From Polaribacter ponticola (lineage in GTDB: Bacteria; Bacteroidota; Bacteroidia; Flavobacteriales; Flavobacteriaceae): DNA of 64,000 nucleotides. Within the stretch, counting starts at the first letter, position 1. Every line of letters starts with the position of its first letter. Below the pieces are notes generated by a model that ran no database searches, had not been told where the DNA came from, and saw only the letters and a program-made list of their open reading frames with translations. Positions 20,336 through 31,318 of the stretch are shown here, piece by piece. Where the stretch lies: assembly GCF_026191475.2 (NCBI RefSeq), contig NZ_JAOSLC020000002.1, positions 842,198 through 906,197 of the forward strand. Reading direction: 5' to 3'. A program made the position numbers and the translations under genes.

Positions 20336-20636
20336 TAGCATGATGGTTTTTGCGCCTGCATTAATACACTGCCAAATGCTATTACTTAGAGAATTAAGAT
20401 TCATACATTCACTTTTATCTGTATTTATTATATGAAACGAAAAAGATTAAAAGTTAGACAGATCTATTTTACGATCGATTGTTTATAGTAAAATTAATAA
20501 CAAAAAATATTCATCATCAAAAACAACATATTTATCTATTTTTTAAGCGGTTTTGTCGACGGCATATTTAAACTTTTAATAGTTTAATACTTTTGGGGTC
20601 AATTATATTTATTGAAATTAATAAAATCAAATAACC
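20336..20636. other. Intergenic region with possible promoter
   Basis: No ORF or RNA gene seen in 301 bases. TACTTTTG at 20588-20595 fits the Bacteroidota -7 consensus TAnnTTTG and lies 41 bases before the ATG at 20637; a well-spaced -33 TTTG is not evident. Confidence 0.35.
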
Positions 20637-21511
20637 ATGTTTATACGTAAAATTATTTTAGCTGTTCTTTTTATAAGTATTGGAGTCGGTTCTTTCAAAA
20701 GTTTTGGACAGGAAGTAGAAAAAATCGAAATAGGAATTAAGTTTAAAATGCATTCTAAATTTTTAAATGAAGAAAGAATGTATACAGTTGGTTTACCTAA
20801 ATCGTATCACACGAGTTTAAAAGAGTATCCAATTTTAGTTGTATTAGATGGTGATGAGCATTTTAAAGGGGTTTCTGGAATTGTTGATCAAATGAATCAA
20901 GGTAGGTATAATGGTCATATTCCAGAAATGATTATTGTAGCAATTAGCAACACAGATAGAACACGTGATTTTACACCTACTAATTCTATTACTTTTCTTG
21001 ATGGTTCTCAAAAACCTCAATACCAAAAAACAAGTGGGGGAAGCACTGCTTTTCTAAAATTTTTAGAGAAAGAACTATTGGTAACTATTGAAAAAAATAC
21101 AGAACAAATTCTTACAAAACGCTAATAGGGCATTCTTACGGAGGCTTGCTTGCAGGCTTGTCGTATTTATCAAAAGAAAGTACTTTTGATAGTTACCTAG
21201 CAATAGATCCTAGCTTCTGGTGGGACAATCAAATTATTATAAAGAAAATGGATGCTGTAAAGACCGAAGCCTTAAAGAGTAAGAAAATGTATATATCATC
21301 AGCATATAGCCATAAAACATGGGATAAGTTTGTGTTGAATAGAAAACCTCAAGATTTATTCTTTGCAAAGCTACAAAACAGAAGTCTTACTTCTCCAAAT
21401 TTAAAAATACAATATTTCGAGGAAGAAGATCATTGGACAGTTCCAGCAATAAGCATTTATCATGGGTTGAAATTTATTTATCAAGATTCTTATGCAATAG
21501 AAAAGGAGTAA
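20637..21511 (+). pseudogene. Esterase-family alpha/beta-hydrolase with intact triad, one frameshift
   Basis: Pieces 20637-21125 and about 21100-21511 join if one A is added at the A7 run 21091-21097, giving 'IEKKYRTNSYKTLIGHSYGG'. Unlike the 2-5.5 kb trio, the nucleophile elbow GHSYGG is intact, with 'AIDPSFWWDNQ' and 'EEEDHWTVP' supplying the acid region and histidine. A signal peptide ends near 'SFGQ'. It lacks the TPR tail of its relatives. Expected activity is ester hydrolysis, as in Fes/IroE or esterase D; substrate unknown. It is followed by a LytS/LytTR pair. Confidence 0.75.
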
Positions 21512-21624
21512 AGTATTGAAACAATTAGCTTAATACCGGAAAGAAGAGTGTACATTTTTTAATTTAGTATTTTTATTTTTAAAGACCTCAGAAGTTTCTT
21601 TACTATTAGGTCAATTATACAATT

Positions 21625-22690
21625 ATGAGTTATATAAAAAAAGTTGCTGATTCTATACAGCATAAAGGAGTTAAAAGACACTTTTTGTTTTGGATTGCAA
21701 TCATTTTATTAACCATTCCTCAAAATGTTCTTGAGAGTGAGCAACCCTATATAAGCACGTTGGTCTATAAAATTTGTGTATTAATCCCTCAAATTTTATT
21801 TACATATTTTGTTACGTATTTTGTAATTCAAAAATTTTTATCTAAAAAAAGTATACCATTTCATTGTTTTTAATGGTTTTTAGTACTTATTTTTTTCAGT
21901 ATTAGCCAGAGTATTAACTATTCATATTGGTGAAAATTTGGTAAGAACTCCACCATTTGAACAGGAAACATTATTAGAAATAATAATTCAATTAAAATTT
22001 TTGTTTTTATACTATGTACCAGCGCTTTATTCAATTATATTTATATTTCTTGCTGTCAAGTATTTTATAAATTTCAAGGTAGTCCAAGAAAAAGAACTGT
22101 TATCTAGAACAGAAAAAATTGCTTCAGAATTAAAGACTTTAAAGGCGCAATTAAATCCACATTTTTTATTCAATACACTAAATAATATTTATGTATTATC
22201 TATAGAGAATTCTCCAAAAACGCCTAAATCAATTGAAAAGTTATCTAAAATATTAGATTATGTTTTATATCGTTGTAATACAAAATATGTGTCTTTAACA
22301 TCAGAAATTGAGTTGTTAGAAAATTATATTGAATTAGAGAAGTTACGTTATGACGATCGTTTAGAAATTAATTTCAATAACTATATTGAACAAGATGGAG
22401 AAATTGCACCGTTAATATTACTATCACTAGTAGAAAATGCTTTTAAACATGGAGCAGGCGAGGACAGTAGTTCTCCAAAAATAGACATTGACTTGTACAA
22501 TACAAGTACTCAATTTAAGCTTGTTATTTCTAATACGGTTGCAACAAAACCTGAACTAACAAAAAGAACTTCAATTGGATTGGAGAATATAAAAAAACAA
22601 TTAAATTTGATTTATCCAAATAGGTTTGAATTATTAATTGATAATTCACAAAAAGTATTTACAGTAACTGTTAAGCTAATCAATAAATAA
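21625..22690 (+). pseudogene. LytS-type sensor histidine kinase, frameshifted
   Basis: The N-terminal membrane piece (21625-21873) and the kinase piece (from about 21890 to 22690) lie in different frames. Two small shifts near the T runs at 21863-21870 and about 21887-21894 are needed to connect them. The kinase piece has 'LNPHFLFNTLNNIY' (phospho-acceptor His), 'LVENAFKHG' (N-box) and 'SIGLENIKKQL' (G-box), all intact. Four membrane helices are expected. The regulator partner starts 5 bases after the stop. With two breaks in one linker, decay is more plausible here than at single-run sites. Confidence 0.7.
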
Positions 22691-22695
22691 AATTT

Positions 22696-23412
22696 ATGAA
22701 AACTCGCTGTTTAATAGTTGATGATGAGCCTTTAGCAATTAGATTAATAGAAAAACACATTTCTCAAATTGATTCATTAGAAGTTGTGGCAACTTGTAAT
22801 AGTGCATTAAAAGCTTTTGAAATTGTAAACACTCAAGAAATCGATTTGATGTTTTTAGATATTAAAATGCCAAACTTAACAGGAATTGATTTTTTAAAAT
22901 CGTTAAAGAATCCACCAAAAACAATATTTACAACTGCATACAGAGATTACGCTTTAGAAAGTTACGAATTGGAAACAGTAGATTATTTATTAAAACCAGT
23001 CACTTTTGAACGTTTTGTAAAAGCAATAGATAAATTTTTCTGGCAAAATACAAGTAAAGTTGCACCAGTACAAAGAGAAACAATTACTACTGATTATATT
23101 TTAATCAAATCTGGAAATAAACATCATAAAGTAAATTTAGCAGATATCGTTTATATAGAAAGTTTTAAAGATTATATCAAAGTTCATTTAGAAAATAATA
23201 CTTCTATTGTTTCTAAATATAAACTAGGTGAAATGGAACTAGAACTATCAACCTACCAATTTTTAAGAATCCATCGTTCTTATATTATAAATACTTCAAA
23301 AATAACTGCATTTTCTTCTAATGATATAGATGTAAACTCTCTAGAAATTCCAATTGGTGCTAGCTATAAAGAAAAAGTTATTCTTCATTTAGAAAAGATA
23401 AAACATATTTAA
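22696..23412 (+). CDS. LytTR-family response regulator
   Basis: 238 residues. Receiver domain with Asp9-Asp10 and phospho-acceptor Asp55 ('FLDIKMPN'), and lysine in 'LLKPV'. A LytTR domain is at about 130-235 ('IVYIESFKDYIKVHLENN', 'FLRIHRSYIINT'). Pairs with the LytS gene just upstream. It ends 76 bases before a hairpin shared with the convergent serine hydrolase gene. Confidence 0.9.
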   Translation: MKTRCLIVDDEPLAIRLIEKHISQIDSLEVVATCNSALKAFEIVNTQEIDLMFLDIKMPNLTGIDFLKSLKNPPKTIFTTAYRDYALESYELETVDYLLKPVTFERFVKAIDKFFWQNTSKVAPVQRETITTDYILIKSGNKHHKVNLADIVYIESFKDYIKVHLENNTSIVSKYKLGEMELELSTYQFLRIHRSYIINTSKITAFSSNDIDVNSLEIPIGASYKEKVILHLEKIKHI

Positions 23413-23487
23413 TTTATTAAAATAATAAATGTTTACTTAATGTTTGTAGGTCTTCTCCAAATAACTAAGATTATTTTTTGAAATAAA

Positions 23488-23518
23488 CAAGGACTATATT
23501 AATTATATAATCCTTGTA
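23488..23518. terminator. Bidirectional terminator between convergent genes
   Basis: Imperfect stem-loop ACAAGGACTATAT ... ATATAATCCTTGT in the gap between the plus-strand LytTR gene and the minus-strand serine hydrolase. A near-copy of the stem is at 20208-20243. Confidence 0.6.
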
Positions 23519-23534
23519 TTAAATTCAGATAATT

Positions 23535-24626
23535 TTATTTATTATTAGAATGCCATTTCGCCCAATTTTGCAAACTACCAAATAGAACATTTCTTCCAGC
23601 ATCTCCGTTTGTAAGTATAATAATTCCAGATTTTGATGCAAAATCAAGCATAAAACCAGAATGCCAACCTTCATTAGAACCACCATGACCGTTTAAAGTA
23701 AAATCTCCAAAACGATTCATAGCCATATAACCCATTCCGTAATTACCTTTAGATAATTTTGTTGGAGTAATTAAAAGGTTGATGCTTTTTTGTGATAAAA
23801 CTTTATTCTTGCTAAAAGAAGCATTTGCAAAAAGTATAAGATCATTTAAGGTTGTATGCAAACCTGCTGCTGCTTGTGCATTGAATAATCTTAACGGAAT
23901 TTCTTTTGCATTTTCATCATACGCTTTTGCAGATTTTTTTAGAATACGTTTATTAATTATAAAACTTGTCTGTTTCATTTTTAAAGGTTTAAAAATGTTT
24001 TTTTGCATATAATTTGCAAATGTTTTACCACTCACCTCTTCTATTACTAATTGTAAAATAGTGTAACCTCCACCAGAATATTTAAACTTACTTTCTGGTT
24101 CCATAATTAACTTTACAGCTTCATCTGGATTTGTAATACCTGATAAAGATTTTACAGTTGATGTTAATTCATTTTTAGCTTCATATCCATTATAACCATG
24201 TACAGATAAACCTGCAGTATGCTGTAATAAATTTCTAATAGTTACTTTATTTGAATTAAACTCACTAGAAGGCAATTTCCAATTTGAAATATAATTTGAA
24301 GCAGGAGCATCTAAATTAAGTTTACCTTCTTCTACTAATTTCATAACTCCCCAAGCTGTAAACATCTTTGATATAGAACCGATATTGAAACCTGTTTTAG
24401 AATTTACTTCAAGTTTCTTATCAACATTGGCATAACCATATCCTTTTTTAAGAATTACTTTACCTTCTTTAAGTATTGCAACTGCAATTCCAGGAACATT
24501 ATTTTTTTCTATAGATTTAGGAGTACTCTCATCAAAAGACTTTTGTAAATTTTTAATTGAACTAGTTTGAGCATTTGTAAAAAATATTGACAATGCCATT
24601 AAGATAATTGTAATAGGTGTTTTCAT
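23535..24626 (-). CDS. Class C beta-lactamase-fold serine hydrolase
   Basis: 363 residues from the ATG whose complement is 24624-24626. The frame is open to 24719, but this ATG gives a proper signal peptide ending at 'FFTNAQ'. SxxK is SISK in 'IGSISKMFTAWG', the tyrosine motif is 'YSGGGY' in place of YSN, and 'HGGSNEGW' stands for KTG. Paralogue of the gene at 7602 but without its extra C-terminal beta domain. It is divergent from the ABC operon at 24850, so the two copies hold similar positions next to paralogous transporters. A 3' relic of the same gene lies at 20251-20335. Confidence 0.88.
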   Translation of the reverse strand: MKTPITIILMALSIFFTNAQTSSIKNLQKSFDESTPKSIEKNNVPGIAVAILKEGKVILKKGYGYANVDKKLEVNSKTGFNIGSISKMFTAWGVMKLVEEGKLNLDAPASNYISNWKLPSSEFNSNKVTIRNLLQHTAGLSVHGYNGYEAKNELTSTVKSLSGITNPDEAVKLIMEPESKFKYSGGGYTILQLVIEEVSGKTFANYMQKNIFKPLKMKQTSFIINKRILKKSAKAYDENAKEIPLRLFNAQAAAGLHTTLNDLILFANASFSKNKVLSQKSINLLITPTKLSKGNYGMGYMAMNRFGDFTLNGHGGSNEGWHSGFMLDFASKSGIIILTNGDAGRNVLFGSLQNWAKWHSNNK

Positions 24627-24849
24627 TTTTATTTGTTTTATAATTTTACACAAACCTAAAACCCTAATCTTACTTCTTATAAATAATTTGACGAACCTCG
24701 TTTTGTGTATGACATTCAATTGTTTATGATTTGTAAAGTTACTTTACCATTTAACTAAGGACGTTTGCAATATGAAAATAGACGTTGATAAAAATAAATA
24801 GCAACTCTTTAAAACTCAAAGTAAGTTCGCACTATATAAAAATAATAGT

Positions 24850-25727
24850 ATGAATACACTCATAATTAAAAACGTAAGTAAAACATACCCAAACGGAGTT
24901 AATGCACTTAAAAACATCAACTTAACTATTACAAATGGAATGTTTGGTTTATTGGGTCCTAATGGAGCTGGAAAATCGTCTTTAATGCGAACTTTGGCAA
25001 CTTTACAAGAATCTACACAAGGTAATATTCGCTTTAATGATATAAATAGTACTGATAATCCACAGAACATAAGAAAACAAATTGGGTATTTACCACAAGA
25101 ATTTGGTGTTTATCCTAAAATATCTGCACTTCAATTATTAGATCATTTAGCAATTTTAAAAGGTGTTTTAAACACCAAAAAACGCAAAGAACAAATTGAA
25201 GCGCTTCTTCATCAAACCAACTTATATGCAGTTAGAAAAAAAGCAGTTAGCACTTTTTCTGGAGGTATGCGTCAGCGTTTTGGTATTGCTCAAGCATTAC
25301 TTGGTAATCCTAAATTAATAATTGTTGATGAACCTACTGCTGGATTAGATCCTGAAGAACGAAATAGGTTTCATAATTTATTAAGTGATATTGGAGAACA
25401 AGTAATTGTTATTCTCTCTACTCACATCGTTGAAGATGTAAAAAACTTATGCAGCAAAATGGCAATTTTAGGAAAAGGCGAATTACTAGCACAAGGTGAA
25501 CCTTCTGAACTAATATCAAATCTTAATGGAAAAGTTTGGTCTAAAACTATTTTGAAAGAAAATTTAGATTCTTATAAATCTAAATTTAATGTTTTGTCTT
25601 CTCGTTTGTCTTCGGGTAAACTAGAGCTTAGAGTATTAGCAAACACACAACCAGAAAATGGATTTGTAGCTACCAAAGCAGATTTAGAAGATGTTTATTT
25701 TGCTACACTTAATCAAAAAATCTTTAA
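24850..25727 (+). CDS. ABC transporter ATP-binding protein
   Basis: About 291 residues; close paralogue of the gene at 9547. Walker A 'GPNGAGKSS', signature 'FSGGMRQR', Walker B 'IIVDEPTAGLDPEE' and 'STHIVED' are intact. As written, the frame continues without a stop into the permease, giving an apparent 1032-residue fusion. Adding one A to the A6 run at 25715-25720 creates the expected end (LNQKNL, TAA 25725-25727) 4 bases before the permease ATG, as in the paralogous operon. The fusion is therefore probably artificial. Confidence 0.85.
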
Positions 25728-25731
25728 TATT

Positions 25732-28700
25732 ATGATTAAGAAATTATTACAATTCGAATTAAAATTTCATAGTAAGCAAATATCTTTTATCGTTTTATTT
25801 ATTCTATTTACTGCTTATGGTTTTTTAGCAATCAATCAAGGTTTTAAATATTTAGAATTCAGTTCTATGTATAATGATGCTTTTAATCTAAATTTTTTAT
25901 CAGGCATTGTAAGTATTATATCAACATTTGCTACTGTGTTTCTCTGTATAAACGCAGCACTTCGTGATAAATTATTCAATTTTGAAGGTCTAATTTTTAG
26001 CACAGGTATTAAAAAAATAAATTTCTTTTTAAGTCGGTTTTTAGGAGTTTTTTTAATCATACTTTTATTAAACACAGTTGCTATGTTGGGTGTATTTATT
26101 GGTACTTGTATTAATAATTTAGATCCTGAAACTTTACATCAATTTAATTTTACGCATTATTTTTGGCCTTGGTTATTACTTATTTTACCAAATGTATTTG
26201 TAACTACAGCTATCATATTTTCTATAACCTTACTATCCAAAAAATCTATAGTTACTTATATTACAGCTTTGGTTTTTATAGCTCTTAATTGGATTTGTGG
26301 CTTCTATATTAACTCCCCTTTATTTGGTGGTTCATCTTTAGCATCAAAAGAAATACTAGACATAGCATCGCTCATAGATCCTGTTGGATTGGCTGCATTT
26401 TTTGAGCAAACACAATTCTTAACTCCGCTTGAAAAAAATGAGATGGTATTGTCTTTATCAAATAATTTTCTTTGGAATAGAATTATCTGGTTAAGTTTTA
26501 GCATCGTTTTATTACTGATCACCTACAAAAAATATTCTTTTAGAACGGTTCAGAAAAAGGTAAAAAAACAAATTTTATCTAAAGAAAATATAAGTAGTAA
26601 TACAACATATAAGGCTACGGAAATATCAATAAATTCATTTAAATCAATGTTGATAAATCTTAAATCGGTTGTTAAGCTTGATGCACAAATAATTCTTAGT
26701 GGAATCCCTTTTAAATTAATTATGATGTTATGGTGCATTATACTTTCATTGGTATTTAACTATAGTATATCTAGTAAGGAAATATACGGAAGTCGCTACC
26801 CAACAACAGATTTATTTATTGGGCAAGCTATTGAAGTATTGCCAATTCTTGGATTATTATTAATCGTTTTTTACAGTAGCGAATTGATTTGGAAATCTAG
26901 ACAACATCGTTTTTCTGGAATTATTGAAGCAACACCAGCTAGAAATAGTATGTTTTATGTTTCAAAAATCGTATCAATTACAATAATTCCTATTGTTTTA
27001 ATCTTGTTGACTATTGGAATATCAATAATTTTTCAAGTAACAAATAATTACTACGATTTTCAGTTAGAGCAATACTTTTCGTTATTCTATTTTGCTGGAA
27101 TTCAAATTTTATTATACGCTGTTTTTGCTTTATTTATTCAAACCTTAGTATCTAATAAATATTTAGGAATGATTATTTCTGCTATTATTTTAATACTATT
27201 CAGTACTTCTAGAAGTGTCTTTGGTTTAGAACATCCACTATTCTTTTTTAACAAATTACCAAGTATGGCAAGAGCGTATTCAGATTTTGTTGGTTATGGT
27301 CAATATGTTTCAAAATTTAGCACACTAGCATTGTATTGGTTAACCTTTTCTGGGATACTTATCGTATTGAGTAATAAGTTTTGGAAACGAGGTACATCTG
27401 TTGGATTTAAGAAAATTATTAAGACAGTATTCAATAAAAAAGAGAAACTACAATTACTAAGTTTAGTGCTTGTTTTCGTTACAATTGGTAGTTATGCATA
27501 TTACAACTTAAATGTAGTAAACGAATTTGTAACGAGTAACGAAAGACTTGATTTTAACGAACAATATGAACGAAAGTATAAAAAATACGATGACCTTGCT
27601 GTTCCTCAATTAGTCTCTTTAAAAACGAATATTGATATTTATCCGGATTCGGAAAAATACCTTGTACAATCAAATACAATTATAGCAAACAAGACCAAAA
27701 AGCCTATGAAAAGTATTTTTGTTACGGCTCCTCAACCTTTAAAATCAATTAATATTGAAGGCAGTAAACAAGTGTTTCATGATTCTGATTTAGGTACTTA
27801 TTTGTTTGAATTGAATACGCCACTTCTTCCTGAAGGATCTCTTAAAATGACTTACAATATGGAAAAAAAGTTAAAGGATTTGAAACGAACAAAACAATTA
27901 ATACCAATGGAACTTACATTAAAAATCAAAATTTTAATCCGATTTTAGGATATGTAAACAATTATGAAATTGAATATAATTATGAACGTATACAACGAGG
28001 ATTACCAAAAAAAGATAGTGTAAAAGTAAATGACAGCTATTTGCAATTAGATAGTAAATTTAATTTTGAGAATGTAAAATTTGAAACCCTTATTTCTACT
28101 TCTAAAAATCAAACAGCAATTTCATCGGGAAGTTTAATAAAACAGTGGCAAAAAGATGATAGAAATTATTATCACTACAAAGCTTCTGATACCATTAATA
28201 GTATGATCGCTTATTTATCAGCTCGTTATACCGTAAAAAAAGAAATCTATAAAGGAATTCAATTAGAACTATTTCATCATCCTAATCATACACAAAATGT
28301 AGATAAAATGATTAGAGTTGCAAAAGCTACAATTGATTATTGTTCTGATAATTTCGGAAAATATCCGCATGATTATTTACGTATTGTAGAAACATCAAAC
28401 CACGAGAGTTCTAATGGTCAAGCAATGCCAGGAGTTATCACCATCAATGAAAAAATATTTAAACGTAATGTAGAAAATCCTGATTCGTTTAATGTTGTTG
28501 CAAGAGTTTTAATCCACGAAATATCTCATCAATGGTGGGGATTTTTATTAACTCCAAAACGTGTTGAAGGTTATATGGTTTTGTCTGAATCTCTGGCAAA
28601 GTATACAGAAAGTGTTATTCTTGAAAAAATGTACGGTAAAGCGATGGTAAACAAATTATCTGCAAGTACAATAAGCAAATATTTTAGTGGACGATCTTAT

Positions 28701-29299
28701 GCCTCAGAAACAGAACCTTCTTTATACTTAAGTAATCATCAAGCTTATTTAGGATATAGTAAAGGCGCTATTATCATGTCTGCTATTAAAGAATTAATTG
28801 GTGAAAAAAGTTAAATAATGTATTAAAAAAACTTGTTAATACTTACAAAAACAAGCCAATTTCAACTACATTAAACTTAATAGAAGAATTGTATAAAGTA
28901 ATACCAAAAGAACATCACAAATTATTAAATGATTGGATGAAACATGTTGTAACTTACGATTTAAAAATTACTAATGCTACCTATAAAAAGAAGTTAGACG
29001 GTAAATTTGAGCTTAAAGTTACTGTAAATTCGAAACGTTTTGAAACCAATTCTTTAGGTGAAGAAATTGAAATTAATATTAATGAACCAATACAAATAGG
29101 TATCTTTAAAAAACATCCAAATGCATTAGATAGTGAAAAAGATATTATTTATTTAAAACCACATCAAATTAATAATAATGAAATGAAAATTAAAATTATT
29201 ACAGATTTTGAACCCATTTATGTAGGAATTGATCCTAACAACACTAGGTTAGATAAAAATCTAGAGGATAATTTGATTTCATCACAACAAATTAATTAA
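25732..29299 (+). pseudogene. ABC-2 permease / M1 metallopeptidase fusion, two frameshifts
   Basis: Paralogue of the 10438-14004 gene in the same arrangement. The first frame (ATG 25732 'MIKKLLQFELKF') carries two permease halves and stops at 27948. The second (about 27870-28814) holds the peptidase with 'HEISHQWWGF' and 'SESLAKYTE'. The third (about 28810-29299) is the C-terminal domain. Single-base changes at the A7 run 27863-27869 and the A6 run 28804-28809 restore one protein of about 1188 residues. All zinc ligands are present. It is followed 18 bases later by a LytS gene. Confidence 0.8.
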
Positions 29300-29317
29300 T
29301 CTTTAATATTTTTGAAT

Positions 29318-30301
29318 ATGACATTAAAAAGAAGATTTTACATCACATCTTTTGTTGCCGCTATTTTTGCAGTATTAAGTTTCGTTTTTAAAGACTTACA
29401 GAACGAAATTCCAATAATTATAAATATGTTATTGGGCGGTACAATTCTATATATATTGTTCTTCTATTTATTAGAAACTGGTAAACTAAAAACGAATTGG
29501 ACAAAACCTGTTTATAAGAATATTTTTTATGGATTAACCATAATTGTTCTAATTGTTAGTATTACTCTGGCAAGTAAAATTGATGAAAACGGAGATAGTT
29601 TCTGGGTAATAAATTATAATATATGGTTAGTAGATTTGTTAGTTTTTCTTTTAATTTCATTTATTTTTTATATTGTTTTTTCATGGTTTTTTGAAAGATG
29701 GAAAGCTGTTAGAACATTAAAAAATGAAAAATCGAAAGCAGAATTGTCTTTATTAAAAGAACAGATAAATCCTCATTTTTTTAACACATTAAATAATTTA
29801 TACTCATTAATTAAAAAAGATCCAGATGCAGCGCAAAATTACGTCTTAAAACTATCTGATTTAATGCGATTTACTATTTACGATAGCGGAAAAGAAAATG
29901 TAATTTTAGGAGAAGAAATTAATTATTTAACTAATTTTATAGATTTACAAACCTCTAGATATCATAAAGAAATTAAAATTAGCTTTGTAAAAAATGTTGA
30001 AAATTTAAATACTAAAATTGCGCCTTTATTATTTATAATTTTATTAGAAAACGCCTTTAAACATGGTGTAGAAAAATTAACAGAAGACACTTTTGTACAA
30101 GTAGAGTTAAAAGAGAATAACGAAATAATTCATTTTTCGGTTGTAAATAATTTTGATAAAAATGAGTCTTCAAAATCAAGAGGAATTGGATTAAAAAATT
30201 TAAAAGAACGTTTAGAATTAGTGTATCCTAACAAATACAACTTATCACACAAAATAGAAAACAATATCTATTCTGCAACACTAGAAATACTTAAAAAATG
30301 A
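29318..30301 (+). CDS. LytS-type sensor histidine kinase
   Basis: 327 residues from ATG 29318; a TTG at 29312 is in frame but less likely. Four membrane helices lie in residues about 7-130, followed by a coiled linker. The phospho-acceptor segment reads 'INPHFFNTLNN', one phenylalanine shorter than the family's PHF(F/L)FN, so a three-base deletion sits beside the catalytic histidine. N-box 'LLENAFKHG' and 'GIGLKNLKERL' are intact. It overlaps the regulator start by 4 bases (ATGA) and directly follows the permease-peptidase operon, suggesting that transporter as output or sensor. Confidence 0.85.
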   Translation: MTLKRRFYITSFVAAIFAVLSFVFKDLQNEIPIIINMLLGGTILYILFFYLLETGKLKTNWTKPVYKNIFYGLTIIVLIVSITLASKIDENGDSFWVINYNIWLVDLLVFLLISFIFYIVFSWFFERWKAVRTLKNEKSKAELSLLKEQINPHFFNTLNNLYSLIKKDPDAAQNYVLKLSDLMRFTIYDSGKENVILGEEINYLTNFIDLQTSRYHKEIKISFVKNVENLNTKIAPLLFIILLENAFKHGVEKLTEDTFVQVELKENNEIIHFSVVNNFDKNESSKSRGIGLKNLKERLELVYPNKYNLSHKIENNIYSATLEILKK

Positions 30302-30996
30302 TAAAATATATAATTGTAGATGATGAAACAGCATCGCATGATATTATAAAAGATTATGCTAATAATCTTTCTTATTTATCGTTTCAAAAAAGTTGTTTTA
30401 ATGCATTTGAAGCTATAGAATATTTAAATAACAATTTGGTTGAGCTTATTTTTTTAGACATTAATATGCCTAAACTTTCAGGATTAGATTTTTTAAAAAC
30501 GTTATCTAATCCTCCTAAAATTATTATAACAACGGCTTATAAAGAGTATGCTTTAGAAGGTTATGAACTAAACATTTCTGATTACCTATTAAAACCTTTT
30601 AACTTTTTACGTTTTGTAAAAGCAGTAAATAAAGTGTACGATTTATCTGCAGTATCGTCAGACTCTTTTCAAGTAAAAGATTCTTTAAAGGATGCAAAAA
30701 TTTTTATAAAAGATGATAAAAAGCATCGCCAAATAACTTTAAATAATATTCTTTTTATTGAAGGTTATGGGAATTATGTAAAAATTCATATGATCGATAA
30801 GATGATTGTTTCTCATCAAACTTTATCATCATTTACAAACATTTTACCCGAAAATCAATTTATGCAAGTTCATAAATCGTTTATTATTTCTAAAGATAAA
30901 ATCGATTTAATTGAAGGTAATAGAATAAGTATTCGAGAACACAACATTCCTATTGGCAAAGTGTATAAAATGAATGTAAATAAAATGATTAAATAA
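30298..30996 (+). CDS. LytTR-family response regulator
   Basis: 232 residues. The receiver has Asp8-Asp9 and phospho-acceptor Asp54 ('FLDINMPK'); the LytTR domain spans about 130-230 ('FIEGYGNYVKIH', 'FMQVHKSFIISKDK'). Closest in this window to the regulator at 5569, sharing 'KSFI' and 'EGNRISI'-type strands. Translationally coupled to the kinase before it. Confidence 0.9.
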   Translation: MIKYIIVDDETASHDIIKDYANNLSYLSFQKSCFNAFEAIEYLNNNLVELIFLDINMPKLSGLDFLKTLSNPPKIIITTAYKEYALEGYELNISDYLLKPFNFLRFVKAVNKVYDLSAVSSDSFQVKDSLKDAKIFIKDDKKHRQITLNNILFIEGYGNYVKIHMIDKMIVSHQTLSSFTNILPENQFMQVHKSFIISKDKIDLIEGNRISIREHNIPIGKVYKMNVNKMIK

Positions 30997-31318
30997 GTCT
31001 TAAAACACAGTGTTTTTTAATCATCTAACTTCTTTTCTTACTCTTTAATAAAATCAGGTTTAAAAAATAATTCTACTTAATAACATTTTTTATTTTTTAA
31101 AAAAATTAACATTTTTACCTGTAATATTTCTTCTAACAAAGTACTAATTACAATAATATTTAAAGTTGTTAATAGACGTTTAGTGTCTTAAAACGGCTGT
31201 TTATGTTCGTTAATTAATAGTTTGTCATTTATAATTTTTGGAAGTAACTATAAATTATAAGTTTGTGCATAAAAGTAAGAGATATTCACAAAAATGTGAG
31301 GTTAGTAAAATTGAATTT
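30997..31318. other. Intergenic region
   Basis: 322 bases. A short stem AAAACA / TGTTTT at 31002-31016 right after the LytTR stop may be a weak terminator. The rest is AT-rich with no ORF; an in-frame TTG extension of the next gene to 31238 is open but unlikely to be used. Confidence 0.4.

Noticed and set aside
24850..27948. A genuine ABC ATPase-permease fusion protein
   Set aside because: The paralogous operon keeps the two genes separate, and one A in the run at 25715-25720 restores the expected stop and permease start.
31162..31214. Further LytTR-type half-sites upstream of 31319 and 46119
   Set aside because: Partial matches occur but spacing is wrong and such matches are expected by chance in this AT-rich DNA.
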